A stretch of DNA of 64,000 bases from assembly GCF_947087965.1 (NCBI RefSeq), contig NZ_CAMUES010000003.1:209201-273200 (forward strand), in the 5' to 3' direction. The notes beneath the pieces are model-generated. The model saw only the letters and a list, made by a program, of their open reading frames with translations. It was not told where the DNA came from and made no database searches. The translations under genes were made by a program, and so were the position numbers. The DNA comes from an uncultured Mobiluncus sp. GTDB lineage: Bacteria; Actinomycetota; Actinomycetes; Actinomycetales; Actinomycetaceae. This document shows positions 48,971 through 57,820 of the stretch, piece after piece (position 1 is the first letter of the stretch; each line of letters begins with the position of its first letter).

Positions 48971-50338
48971 TCACTCGTGGGAATGCGACCGGCGGTACGC
49001 CAAGCGCAGCTGCAGAGCGATAGCACCCAGGACGATGGACAGCGCGGTGCCCATGACCACGCCGATAGAACCGGCTTGGGTCAGCAAATCATCGCCACGG
49101 AAAGACAGGTGCGAAATCAACAGCGCCACCGTGAAACCAATCCCCGCCACCAGCGAAATCGGAACCATATCACCCATGGTCACGCCCTTTTCCAAGTGCA
49201 GGGGAGTGAACTTTTCCATCACGAACACAGAACCGAAAATCCCCAGCAACTTCCCGAAAGGCAACGCCAGCATGACGGCCACGGCCACGGGATTGGTCAG
49301 CATCTTAAGCGCTCCTCCGGGGGTATCCACGATGTCCACGCCAGCAGCAAAGAAAGCAAAGAACGGCACCGCAAACGCGGCCGAAACCGGGTTAACTTTC
49401 ATAGACATCTGTTCCACCAGGTTGTGAACTTCCCAGTCGCGTTTGTCGGCAGGAACCACCATGCCCAAAACCACTCCGGCAATCGTGGCGTGAATACCGG
49501 AAACCAGCATAAAGTACCAGGTCAACACCCCCAGAGGAATCAGGAAGTACCAGTAGCCTTTCCGCTTGTGACACAGGAACCCGAACAGGGCGGCACACGC
49601 CGCCATCGGCAACAGGAAAGCGAGATTCAAATCAGAGCCATAGAACACGGCGATGACGATAATCCCGCCCAAGTCGTCGGCTACCGCCAGAGTCAACAGG
49701 AATGTCCTGGCTCCGTTGGGCAGGCCGCGGCCAAAAATCTGCAAAATCGCGACCGCGAAAGCAATATCCGTGGCGGTCGGAATCGCCCAGCCGTGCCAAG
49801 CTCCAGAGCCGGTGATGGCGGTGACGGCCACGTAAACCAGGGCGGGACCGGCCATCCCAAAGGCGGCGGCGATAATCGGCATCGCCGCGGTTCGTGGATC
49901 GTGCAGGGCGCCGTGGGTGAACTCTTCCTTTAGCTCCAACCCGACCGTGAAAAAGAAAATCGCCAGGATACCGTCACGCGCCCACTCTTCAATAGGCATG
50001 GACAGGTGCAGTTTTTGCAGCACCGACAGGGTGTCAGCGGCGGCAGCCTGCGCCAAGCCGGGGTCGGGCACGAACTGTGCCACCGCCTGATAACCCTCGC
50101 GGAAAGGCGTGTTAGCGCAAACCAGGGCGATAATGGCGGCGATAATCAAAATCAAGCCCCCGACGATGTCGTCGGAAACAAACCGGGCGAAACGCTCTTG
50201 AGCGCTAAGGCGTTCTTCACCAACTCGAACCGCGGCATCGTAATCTTCCGGGGACGGACCGGCTAAATCCGGCTCACCGAAGAGGCCCTTGTCGAGATTT
50301 TCGTTTTCTTTATCATTGCTTGGCACTTCTTTGTCCAT
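48971..50338 (-). CDS. nhaA: Na+/H+ antiporter NhaA
   Basis: NhaA exchanges sodium for protons and sets internal pH and salt balance. The ATG at 50338 lies 6 nt after TACACT, giving 455 residues. The first 50 residues are acidic and disordered; about 12 membrane segments follow. The paired transport aspartates are in LAVADDLGGIIVIAVFY, and WHGWAIPTATDIAFAVAIL is the other family signature. It is single-gene on the minus strand, ahead of a plus-strand tRNA. Confidence 0.94.
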   Translation of the reverse strand: MDKEVPSNDKENENLDKGLFGEPDLAGPSPEDYDAAVRVGEERLSAQERFARFVSDDIVGGLILIIAAIIALVCANTPFREGYQAVAQFVPDPGLAQAAAADTLSVLQKLHLSMPIEEWARDGILAIFFFTVGLELKEEFTHGALHDPRTAAMPIIAAAFGMAGPALVYVAVTAITGSGAWHGWAIPTATDIAFAVAILQIFGRGLPNGARTFLLTLAVADDLGGIIVIAVFYGSDLNLAFLLPMAACAALFGFLCHKRKGYWYFLIPLGVLTWYFMLVSGIHATIAGVVLGMVVPADKRDWEVHNLVEQMSMKVNPVSAAFAVPFFAFFAAGVDIVDTPGGALKMLTNPVAVAVMLALPFGKLLGIFGSVFVMEKFTPLHLEKGVTMGDMVPISLVAGIGFTVALLISHLSFRGDDLLTQAGSIGVVMGTALSIVLGAIALQLRLAYRRSHSHE

Positions 50339-50344
50339 ATTCAA

Positions 50345-50350
50345 AGTGTA
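50345..50350 (-). promoter_or_regulatory. -10-like hexamer for leaderless nhaA
   Basis: On the minus strand TACACT ends 6 nt before the ATG at 50338; no ribosome-binding site is seen. Confidence 0.45.
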
Positions 50351-50410
50351 GGGTCGATTTGAGTAAATTCCCAAATGAATAGATGATTAACCAGACTGAA
50401 AAATGTGTGC

Positions 50411-50483
50411 GCCCCCGTAGCCCAATGGTAGAGGCAGCTGACTTAAAATCAGTTCAGTGTCGGTTCGAATCCGACCGGGGGTA
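50411..50483 (+). tRNA. tRNA with UAA anticodon (tRNA-Leu by anticodon), short variable loop
   Basis: A 73-nt cloverleaf folds well: acceptor GCCCCCG/CGGGGGT (G1-U72), D arm with GGTAGA, anticodon stem GCTGA/TCAGT around loop CTTAAAA (anticodon UAA, 50444-50446), a 5-nt variable loop, and T arm GTCGG-TTCGAAT-CCGAC. The discriminator is A; CCA is not encoded. UAA reads the Leu codon UUA. Bacterial tRNA-Leu normally has a long variable arm (85-90 nt), which this lacks. It may be a real short tRNA-Leu or have a different identity. Confidence 0.85.
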
Positions 50484-50509
50484 CAGTTTTTTCGCCAGTT
50501 CGGCGGAAT

Positions 50510-51247
50510 TTATGCGGAAACGAGGCCGTTTTCGTAGGCAAAAATGACGGCTTGCACTCGGTCGCGGGCGCCAATCTTGTTCAGGATATTGCCCACGTGG
50601 GTTTTCACCGTGGTCATCGAGATAAACAGTTGCGTGGCAATTTCCTGATTGGTCAGCCCCTGGGCGATAAGGGTGAGGACTTCGGTTTCCCGGTCGGTGA
50701 GGCTTTCCAGCAGGGCTTGGTCGACCAGATTTGTCTCCGTGTCGCCGTCCTGGTCACCGGGTAGCTGCGGGGCAAACATATCCAGCATCCGTTTCGTCAC
50801 GCGCGGGGAAATCGTGGCATCCCCGTGGGCGACATTGCGGATTGCGCCGATGAGTTCCTCGGGTTTGGCGTCTTTCAGCAGGAATCCGCTGGCCCCGGCC
50901 CGCAGTGCGGCGAAAGCGTATTCGTCCAGGTCAAAAGTGGTGAGGATGAGGACTTTCACGTTCGGGTTGCTGGCAATGATTTCCGAGGTCGCCTCGATGC
51001 CATTCATATTGGGCATCCGTACGTCCATCAGTACCACGTCCGGCGCGGTCGCTTTGACCATCTGTAGCGCGGTTTTGCCGTCTGCCGCTTCGCCCACTAC
51101 CGTGATGTCGTCCGCCGCTTCCAGCACCATCCGAAAACCCATGCGGATTAGGGATTGGTCGTCGACCAGCAGCACTTTGATAGCTTCGCTGGGCGTGGAC
51201 TGCGTGGAGGGCGCGGACTGTCCAGTTTCGTTTTCGTTTTCACTCAC
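50510..51247 (-). CDS. LuxR-family (NarL-type) response regulator
   Basis: This is a DNA-binding response regulator of 245 residues. The receiver has VLLVDDQSLIRMGF, the phospho-Asp in VVLMDVRMPNMNG (about residue 77), and the Lys in GFLLKDAKPEEL. The C-terminal LuxR helix-turn-helix is LTDREREV-like (SLTDRETEVLTLIAQGLTNQ) and then ISMTTVKTHVGNILNKIGA. It lies 36 nt after its histidine kinase. The GTG start sits 6 nt after GACAAT, so it may also have its own promoter. Confidence 0.95.
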   Translation of the reverse strand: MSENENETGQSAPSTQSTPSEAIKVLLVDDQSLIRMGFRMVLEAADDITVVGEAADGKTALQMVKATAPDVVLMDVRMPNMNGIEATSEIIASNPNVKVLILTTFDLDEYAFAALRAGASGFLLKDAKPEELIGAIRNVAHGDATISPRVTKRMLDMFAPQLPGDQDGDTETNLVDQALLESLTDRETEVLTLIAQGLTNQEIATQLFISMTTVKTHVGNILNKIGARDRVQAVIFAYENGLVSA

Positions 51248-51253
51248 GTTTAC

Positions 51254-51259
51254 ATTGTC
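51254..51259 (-). promoter_or_regulatory. -10-like hexamer for the response regulator
   Basis: On the minus strand GACAAT ends 6 nt before the GTG at 51247, inside the short gap after the kinase stop. This suggests a separate leaderless transcript for the regulator. Confidence 0.4.
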
Positions 51260-51283
51260 CCCTAAAAGTTGCTTAAAAGTTGT

Positions 51284-52318
51284 CTACGCGGGCATAACCC
51301 AGCCCTCGGACTTCGGCGCTTCAGGCTGCCACTGCAAAGTCGCCTCGACCCGCCATCCCCCGGGGGTGGGTCCAGCTTCCACGTGACCGTCATAGACCGC
51401 AGCGCGCTCGCGCATTCCAATGAGTCCCTTCCCGCCGCCGGGATTAATCCCCGCCAGGGAAGTGGCGTTAAACACGACGATACGAATGCCGTTGTCCCGC
51501 GCTTGTAAATCGACCTCAACCGCGGTGGAGGCGGGTGCGTGACGCAAAATGTTAGTCAAAGACTCTTGGACAATCCGATAAATCGTCAGTTGCAGCGGAC
51601 CGTCAGCCGGCACCTCATCCCCGGTGTAACGGTAGGTAATCGGCAGGCCGGCCGCCCGGAACTGGGCGATAAGTCCGTCCATTTCCGCCAAATCTGGAGA
51701 AGGGGTGAAGCGGACTTCCTCTAGCGAGGATGTTTGGTCATCCTGGGGGGCGTTCGGGTCAAGGTTCTGGGGTACTTCGGTGGGTTGGCGCAGCACTCCC
51801 ACCAGGCGGCGCGTATCCGCCAGCGCCGCCCGCCCGGTTTCGCTCATATTGCGCAAGGCTTCCTTGGCGAGCTCGGGATTTTTGTCAATCGCGGCGGTGG
51901 CGCCGTCACTCATCGCAATCAGCACCGTCAGCGAGTGGGCCACAATATCGTGCATTTCCCGGGCAATCCGAGCGCGTTCGTCAGCGACCGCAATCTGTTC
52001 GGACTGCTCGCGCTCCAGCTCCAACTGCCGGTTGCGCAACGTCAACTCGTCCACCCGGTCTCGTCCCAACTGAACGATGCGCGCCAACAGCACCGCCACC
52101 ACCATCAGCAGGGTGATGACCAGCGCCATCATGCCGCGGGCAGCCAGATTTTCCTGTGGTTCCAGGAAACCCGCTTGGACCACCACCAAAATGCCGACCC
52201 CGAACAGCACAATGAACGTGACCAGCAGCAACACGTTCGACACGACTCCGCGCAGGGTTTGACGCCGAGCGGGGTCGGTGTTACCGCCGGGCTTGCGGGG
52301 TTCCTGGCTTTTAGTCAC
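51284..52318 (-). CDS. Two-component sensor histidine kinase, NarL-partner type
   Basis: The GTG at 52318 lies 6 nt after CACAAT, giving 344 residues; upstream in-frame residues are not family-like. Two membrane helices (about 20-45 and 60-80) lie close together, so there is little external sensor. A coiled segment leads to the HisKA_3 domain with the phospho-His in AREMHDIVAHSLTVLIAM, then the HATPase with ESLTNILRHAPAST and GGGKGLIGMRERA. It pairs with the response regulator downstream. The signal is unknown, probably envelope stress or a membrane-active agent. Confidence 0.93.
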   Translation of the reverse strand: MTKSQEPRKPGGNTDPARRQTLRGVVSNVLLLVTFIVLFGVGILVVVQAGFLEPQENLAARGMMALVITLLMVVAVLLARIVQLGRDRVDELTLRNRQLELEREQSEQIAVADERARIAREMHDIVAHSLTVLIAMSDGATAAIDKNPELAKEALRNMSETGRAALADTRRLVGVLRQPTEVPQNLDPNAPQDDQTSSLEEVRFTPSPDLAEMDGLIAQFRAAGLPITYRYTGDEVPADGPLQLTIYRIVQESLTNILRHAPASTAVEVDLQARDNGIRIVVFNATSLAGINPGGGKGLIGMRERAAVYDGHVEAGPTPGGWRVEATLQWQPEAPKSEGWVMPA

Positions 52319-52324
52319 CAACCT

Positions 52325-52330
52325 ATTGTG
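52325..52330 (-). promoter_or_regulatory. -10-like hexamer for leaderless histidine kinase
   Basis: On the minus strand CACAAT ends 6 nt before the GTG at 52318, with no ribosome-binding site between. Confidence 0.4.
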
Positions 52331-52461
52331 ACACAGCTGGTTTTTCCCGGCTCCGTGACAGGGCTGCGCCCTGAGAAAATCACCCCGTAGCAGGAGGACT
52401 GTGCCGTGGCAGTAATGGGGAAATCCGCTACGATTAAACCGTTGAGACAATAAGGAGCGAC

Positions 52462-53355
52462 ATGAGCAACCCAGTGTTTACACGCAACAAAGTTTTTACC
52501 GAGCGCACTCCGGGAGGTTACCCGACTATGCCCGGTTACCAGGTCGGTGGCGGGGCCACCCAGACCTATCCCGGCAATGCTCCCCAAGTGAGCTACGCAC
52601 CGGAACAATCCCAGCAGTTCCCCACCCCGCAGAGCCAGGAACAGTACGGCACGGTCTCTGGCAGCCGTCCCGTCACTCTGGACGATGTTTTGATTAAGAC
52701 AGTGCTGACTTTCGGGACCCTCCTACTTTTCGGAGCGGGGGCCTGGGCGTTGACCGCAGCCAATCCGGGTTTGGGCATGAGCGTGGCGTTCGGCTCGATG
52801 ATTGTGGCCTTGGTGTTGGGCCTGGTGAACTCGTTTAAGAGCCGTCCCTCTCCAGCCCTGATTCTGGGATATGCCGCTTTTGAAGGTGTCATGTTGGGCG
52901 GCATCTCCAGCTTGTTCGCCGCGCTTTATGACGGCGTGGTGATGAAAGCAATCGTGGCGACCCTGGTCACCACCCTGGTGATGCTGGTGCTGTTTAAGAC
53001 CAAGGTGGTGCGCAACTCCCCGACCCTGATGCGAGTCGTCATGGTCGGCATGTTTTCGATTTTTGTGTTCTACCTGGGCAACCTGGCGGTCAGCCTCATC
53101 AACCCGGCCTGGTCTTTCTACGGCCCGAACGCCCCGACCATCGGCGGCTTCCCGCTGTGGATTATCGTCAGCCTCATCGCTATCGGTTTAGCGGCGTTAT
53201 CTCTGGTCACGGACTTTGACTACATCGTCAAAGCGGTTGATAACGGGGCGCCCCAGGAAACCGCCTGGACTGCCGCTTTTGGCCTGATGGTGACCCTGGT
53301 CTGGCTTTACATTGAGTTCCTGCGGATTTTCGCGTTATTTGCGTCCGATAACTAG
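52462..53355 (+). CDS. Bax inhibitor-1/YccA family membrane protein
   Basis: The 297-residue protein has a disordered Gly/Gln/Tyr-rich N-terminus (1-70) and seven membrane segments. The family features are the early ALTAANPGLGM segment, AAFEGVMLGGIS, and the C-terminal pair of acidic residues in LVTDFDYIVKAVDNGAP, which control ion/proton leak in the BsYetJ relative. It is probably a calcium or ion leak channel. AAGGAG lies 6 nt before the ATG. It is divergent from the two-component genes. Confidence 0.9.
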   Translation: MSNPVFTRNKVFTERTPGGYPTMPGYQVGGGATQTYPGNAPQVSYAPEQSQQFPTPQSQEQYGTVSGSRPVTLDDVLIKTVLTFGTLLLFGAGAWALTAANPGLGMSVAFGSMIVALVLGLVNSFKSRPSPALILGYAAFEGVMLGGISSLFAALYDGVVMKAIVATLVTTLVMLVLFKTKVVRNSPTLMRVVMVGMFSIFVFYLGNLAVSLINPAWSFYGPNAPTIGGFPLWIIVSLIAIGLAALSLVTDFDYIVKAVDNGAPQETAWTAAFGLMVTLVWLYIEFLRIFALFASDN

Positions 53356-53356
53356 G

Positions 53357-53407
53357 TTCGTGTCCCGGAACTTCCGGAGTTTCGGGAGTTTCTGGCTCAG
53401 ACACGAA
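53357..53407 (+). terminator. Stem-loop after the Bax-inhibitor gene
   Basis: TTCGTGTC (53357-53364) pairs with GACACGAA (53400-53407) around inner stems of the CCGGAAC/TTCCGG type. There is no T-run, so its terminator activity is uncertain. Confidence 0.4.
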
Positions 53408-53494
53408 TCGGTTTCGCGTTTTCTCGCGGGTGGATTCTCCTCGTCCGGCCACAGAAGCTAGACTTAGAGAAAACGACTCACGGAATTGAGAGTA

Positions 53495-54004
53495 ATGACT
53501 GTCAACATTCGCCCGCCTGAGGTTCAGGATGCCGCCGGCATGGGGGTGGCACACGCCCGCATGTGGTTGGCTAACTACGGCGAATTTATCGACGATAAAT
53601 ATCGCTCCCGCTTTGACGAGCCGACCCTGGTTGGTCAATGGCACAACCTGTTGACCTCGGATCCGGCAGGACGCCGTATCGCTGTTGCGGTCGAGCACGG
53701 CCGGGTGGTCGGCATCGCCATGACGGTTCAGACGGTACGCAACGAGCATGTTGCCCCGCCCGCCCGGGAACGGGAAGTTTCCATGCACTACCTAATGCCT
53801 GAATATCAGGGCCAAGGCTTGGGGCGGCGCTTGTTGGAATACGTGGTCGGCCCGCAGGAGCCAGCCCAGCTGTGGCTGCCTTCGGGGTATCCCGGGGAAA
53901 AGCGAGCCCACCGGTTTTACCGCCGCGCTGGGTTCCTCTCGGACGGAGCGATGACCGGTCGCGAGGTCAACTACGGACTGGCCTTGAACCGGATGGTGCG
54001 CTGA
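53495..54004 (+). CDS. GNAT-family N-acetyltransferase
   Basis: The protein has 169 residues. The GNAT fold shows the acetyl-CoA motif YLMPEYQGQGLGRRLLEYVV and the later strand-helix YPGEKRAHRFYRRAGF. An N-terminal AHARMWLANYGEFIDD segment resembles RimI/YitH-type members that acetylate proteins or small molecules. The substrate is not known. The ATG at 53495 is preferred to the TTG at 53486; GAGAG precedes it closely. Confidence 0.85.
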   Translation: MTVNIRPPEVQDAAGMGVAHARMWLANYGEFIDDKYRSRFDEPTLVGQWHNLLTSDPAGRRIAVAVEHGRVVGIAMTVQTVRNEHVAPPAREREVSMHYLMPEYQGQGLGRRLLEYVVGPQEPAQLWLPSGYPGEKRAHRFYRRAGFLSDGAMTGREVNYGLALNRMVR

Positions 54005-54120
54005 GCGGTTATCCTTCCCCGGCTTTGCGCCCGCCCTGCCATATCGCGAAGTTCCCGGTGAGGCAGTAACCAGACTGTGACATCTTTTGACAACAACAAA
54101 CAACCGAAAACGGAAGTGCG

Positions 54121-55650
54121 ATGGAGAAAAAACCGTTATTGAACGCCGGAGCCGAGTTTAGACGCGGGTGGTGGCGCGAGGTCATTTCCCGGCGGGACAC
54201 GCAAAATCGAGTTCCTAACTTTGACGGACTGGAGCCGACCGCTCCGCCCGAGGTGGAAAACGGCCCGAACTCGGCTTATGCGGTGTCGTGGCGGATTCGG
54301 GTGGCGGCCAGTTGGGCATGGCGTTTCCTGGTCATCATCGCGGCGTTGGGGCTGATTCTGTACGGAATCACGAAAGTTTCCATCATTTTCGTGCCCCTCG
54401 CGGTTGCCCTGTTGTTGACGTTGCTGCTGGAGCCGATGCATTTCCGGTTGCAAAAGTGGCATGTTCCCAAGACGTTATCCGCGGTCATTTCCCTGTTGGT
54501 CGGCGTAGGGCTGGTTGTGGCTATGATTTGGATTGCGACCTCCCAGCTGGCTCACGGTGCGCCCGCCCTGCTGGCGAAAGCTGGGGGTGGCTTCGACAAG
54601 GCTCTGGCGTGGCTGAGTGACGGTCCCTTGGATTTGGACCAGGCGCAAATCGATAAATATATGCAAGATCTGACCGCTCAAATCACCGCCTTTGCTACCA
54701 AGTATTCTTCCTCCATCGCGTCCTCAGCGCTGTCGGTAACTTCCTCGGTCGCCAGCGTGGTCACCACCATCTTGATTTCGCTGTTCTGTCTGTTCTTTTT
54801 CCTCAAGGACGGTCGCCAAATCTGGATCTGGCTGATTCGAATGCTGCCGGTCCCCGCCCGCGAGCCGGTTCACGAGGCGGCCATTCGCGGCTGGACCACC
54901 TTGAACGGTTACATCAGGGCGCAGGCGCTGGTGGCTTTGGTGGACTCCGTGTTTATTTCCATCGGGGCGGCGATTCTGGGCGCGGGGTCGATGACTATCC
55001 CGCTGGCTTTGCTCATTTTCATAGGTTCCTTTATCCCGATTGTTGGTGCGGTCACCACCGGGGCTATCGCCGTGCTGATTCTGCTGCTGGATAAAGGTTT
55101 CATGGCGGCCGTCATCATGCTGATTGTGATTTTGGCGGTGCAACAGATTGAGTCCAACGTGCTGCAACCGATGTTGATGTCCAACGCGGTCAGCTTGCAC
55201 CCGCTGGCGGTGCTGCTGGGAGTGACGGCAGGAACCTTCCTGGCTGGAATCATCGGGGCATTGCTGGTGGTGCCGGTTATTGCGTTCTGTAACACCGTGG
55301 TTCTGTACTTGACCGGGCACGATTCGATGCCGGAGCTGGCTACCCGTCACGACCGTATCGGTGGAGCCCCCGGGACAGTTCACGCGCAGGTGGCCGCGTC
55401 CTATATCGGCGGCTCTAAGAAAGACACCGCGAAAGTTATGGAATCCCAGGAGCTTTCCCGACAACAGGCCAGCGCGGCGGCTTCGTCCCCTGCGGATGGT
55501 TCGCCCGACCGGACTTGTGACGCCCCGGCCTTGTCGGACACCCCGGTTGGTGACAACAGGGCTGGTGCGGATGAACCGGCCACCCGCACTGGTGATGCCT
55601 CCGCAGCGAACCCTGATGACCCGGCTTTTCCCGAAAAACCTGAGCTGTAA
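54121..55650 (+). CDS. AI-2E family (YdiK/TqsA-like) permease
   Basis: The 509-residue protein has an N-terminal cytoplasmic segment (1-60), then the family core with about eight membrane segments: FVPLAVALLLTLLLEPMHF, LISLFCLFFFLKDGRQIW, IPLALLIFIGSFIPIVGAV, and the signature VQQIESNVLQPMLMSNAVSL. A Ser/Pro/Ala-rich tail of about 70 residues follows. Members include an AI-2 exporter and Na+/H+ or osmotic transporters, so the substrate is open. There is no clear Shine-Dalgarno sequence before the ATG. Confidence 0.88.
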   Translation: MEKKPLLNAGAEFRRGWWREVISRRDTQNRVPNFDGLEPTAPPEVENGPNSAYAVSWRIRVAASWAWRFLVIIAALGLILYGITKVSIIFVPLAVALLLTLLLEPMHFRLQKWHVPKTLSAVISLLVGVGLVVAMIWIATSQLAHGAPALLAKAGGGFDKALAWLSDGPLDLDQAQIDKYMQDLTAQITAFATKYSSSIASSALSVTSSVASVVTTILISLFCLFFFLKDGRQIWIWLIRMLPVPAREPVHEAAIRGWTTLNGYIRAQALVALVDSVFISIGAAILGAGSMTIPLALLIFIGSFIPIVGAVTTGAIAVLILLLDKGFMAAVIMLIVILAVQQIESNVLQPMLMSNAVSLHPLAVLLGVTAGTFLAGIIGALLVVPVIAFCNTVVLYLTGHDSMPELATRHDRIGGAPGTVHAQVAASYIGGSKKDTAKVMESQELSRQQASAAASSPADGSPDRTCDAPALSDTPVGDNRAGADEPATRTGDASAANPDDPAFPEKPEL

Positions 55651-55825
55651 CCTTCTCGCTATCCCCGGCGCTGTGCCAGTCTAGCTGGATGACAGCGCTA
55701 ATAATTTCTTGACATTTTGAAATGCTTTCCCATGCCTGTATGTAACAGGAGTAAAAACGTGAGATGATAGGGGAAGTTGAGCCTGGCAGGCTGGGCTCGC
55801 TAAAGTCCCGACGATTGAGGTTGCG

Positions 55826-57490
55826 ATGTCGCTGTTTGAGTATGACCAAGGTCACCTGATTCCGGCCCAGTTTGGCCATCCCGTAAGCCCGGAAGCCCAA
55901 GGGGAGATTCTGGATTCTATCCGCCGTCAGGTCCTCGAAGTCATTGCTCGCCCGCTTTTTCCCGTGACTTGGAACGATATGACTGTGACGCCGGTGTCCG
56001 GGATGCCCGGTGAATTTGCACAACCTGGGGCGTCGCCGGGGTCTGGTGTTCCTGGCGCGGATGGGACGGCCAACGGTTATCCCCAAGAATCCCCGCGTTT
56101 GACCGCTTTGGACGGTTCCGGCCAGGTCGTGCTGGTCGAAGTGGTGAATCGGCTGGATTCCACAGGTTTGATTGCGGCTTTGGCGCGGCTCGGAGCTGTG
56201 TCGAACTTGGGATGGAACGATTTGGCTGCCGCCTATCCCGGCGGGGTCAGCGCTTTCCGTTCCGGTTGGACGCAATTCCGCGATGCTATGCCCCCGAACT
56301 TGGCGGCTGGACCGCGCCTGATATTGGTCGCCACCGAGATTGACCCGGATGTGCGCCCCGCCTTGGATGCTTTGACCCCTTCGGGGCTGGAAGTCCATCA
56401 TGTCAGCGTGCGCGAGATGTCCAACGGGCGCCGCTTCCTGGACGTGCAGCGGGTCGCGTCCTCGCTGTTCAGCCACGATACGAATCTGTTGGCGGGCCGG
56501 GGAGCTCGCATTCCCGCGATTACTTCCGCTACCGATGAGGATGTGCAAAACGTGGAGTTTATGGCATCCGAAGTGGATTCCCGTCCGGACCAGGTGTCGA
56601 GAGTAGGCTTTGCCGACCTGGCGACCCCGATGGCGACCAGTCCGGTTTCCGGGACGGCCGTGCCAGACGTAGAGCCCGCAGCCCCCGCAGTCGAGGCGGT
56701 TTCAGAACCAGCGGCACCCGCGCCGGAGCCGGGAGCACCCGCCCTTGAGACTACGGAGGACCGTCCGAATCCAGTTGATGAACCCGAACTGCAAACAGGT
56801 TCAATCTCCCGCCATTCCATTATGGAAGCGGCCCGGGGTTCCGGGGTATCCCCGCTGGCTTCAGCAGAGGACGAAGAACCCGTCGAGTCGCTGTTCACCA
56901 CCCATCACGGTAGCGTTGCCGAGACTGATGTACCATCCTTCGCGGACATCATTTCCGGCACCGATACCGGAGAAATCCAGACGATTCATCATTCCCACCG
57001 GGCTCCCGCTAGTGAACAGACCCTGGCGGCGGAAGCACAGGCACAGGCCGGGAACGAGCCGGCGCAACCCGAGCAACCCGCCGAGTCAGCTAGCTTGGCA
57101 AACGCTGGTGATGCCGCGGCTTGGGAAGCTGCCCATTCCCCGGAAAATGCGGCAAATTCGGAGGATTCCGGCGCGGCCCAATCTGACAGAACCGACCTGC
57201 TCAACCGTGACGCAGCCGGACTCAGTGTCATTGCCCAGGTGACCGGCGAAGATACGCCGCTCATTGCCCTGGTGAACTTTGACGGAAGCGCGGCCGAAGT
57301 CAGCGCTACCCTCGCTGAGCGCGGGGTAGTCGTTCTGGAAGGCCGCGAATTTGACGATCCCAGCGAGGCGGCTCGCGAGCTCGGCCAAGATGTCGACGGG
57401 TGGGAGTTCTGGCACCTGGGCTTCATCGAGGGCCCGACCCTGGCCGAAGCCCAAGCCGAAATCAATGCTGAAATCGAGCGCAACCGCTAG
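55826..57490 (+). CDS. Two-domain protein: degenerate PD-(D/E)XK-like N-terminus and RAMA/DUF4357-like C-terminus
   Basis: The protein has 554 residues. The N-terminal 230 residues look like a nuclease-fold family: TALDGSGQVVLVEVVNRLDS, NLGWNDLAAAYPGGVSAF, then RLILVATEIDPDVRPALDAL and VSVREMSNGRRFLDVQRV. The expected ExK reads EVV, so the active site seems lost. An acidic Pro/Ala/Glu-rich linker (about 255-465) follows. The last 90 residues contain ALVNFDGSAAEVS...REFDDPSEAARELGQDVDGW and EFWHLG, the DG...F.sPS.AA....G...nGW.fW pattern of RAMA/DUF4357 domains, thought to read modified DNA. GAGG precedes the ATG. Domain calls are by pattern only. Confidence 0.5.
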   Translation: MSLFEYDQGHLIPAQFGHPVSPEAQGEILDSIRRQVLEVIARPLFPVTWNDMTVTPVSGMPGEFAQPGASPGSGVPGADGTANGYPQESPRLTALDGSGQVVLVEVVNRLDSTGLIAALARLGAVSNLGWNDLAAAYPGGVSAFRSGWTQFRDAMPPNLAAGPRLILVATEIDPDVRPALDALTPSGLEVHHVSVREMSNGRRFLDVQRVASSLFSHDTNLLAGRGARIPAITSATDEDVQNVEFMASEVDSRPDQVSRVGFADLATPMATSPVSGTAVPDVEPAAPAVEAVSEPAAPAPEPGAPALETTEDRPNPVDEPELQTGSISRHSIMEAARGSGVSPLASAEDEEPVESLFTTHHGSVAETDVPSFADIISGTDTGEIQTIHHSHRAPASEQTLAAEAQAQAGNEPAQPEQPAESASLANAGDAAAWEAAHSPENAANSEDSGAAQSDRTDLLNRDAAGLSVIAQVTGEDTPLIALVNFDGSAAEVSATLAERGVVVLEGREFDDPSEAARELGQDVDGWEFWHLGFIEGPTLAEAQAEINAEIERNR

Positions 57491-57539
57491 GCTTCATTCC
57501 CTGAGTCAATCCCGGCCCGCGCGTTAATCCTATTAATTT

Positions 57540-57571
57540 GGCTCGGTGTGCCATATATGGCACACCGAGCC
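57540..57571. repeat. Small intergenic palindrome, copy 2
   Basis: GGCTCGGTGTGCC/GGCACACCGAGCC around ATATAT (57540-57571) is a perfect palindrome. The outer CCTATT and AATAGG also pair. It matches 9446-9471 including the flanks. Confidence 0.8.
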
Positions 57572-57656
57572 GTTTAAATAGGTTTTATTGCGTGTTATCC
57601 GGGGAATTTCGGGGTTGTTTGTTACCGGGGTTTCGGGGTGTGCGTGTCTTATAAGG

Positions 57657-57706
57657 GGAGAATAGCCGGGTAGCTGCCATTATTGGCAGCTACCCGGCTA
57701 TTCTCC
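57657..57706. repeat. 23-bp-arm palindrome, copy 5
   Basis: Perfect 23-bp arms (57657-57679, 57684-57706) surround loop TTAT. The outer flanks run in the same direction as copies 1 and 4, whose loop is ATAA, so the loop orientation is reversed relative to the flanks. It lies between convergent genes. Confidence 0.85.
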
Positions 57707-57820
57707 ACCTTTAGGCGCAACCCGGCGAGTATCCCCCGATTTTTGGGAGCGAGCATTCCTGGATTCTCCGGGTGTTTTCCCGGTGCCTTTTGGCTGATTC
57801 TGCGCGGACCGCGCTGGGGG

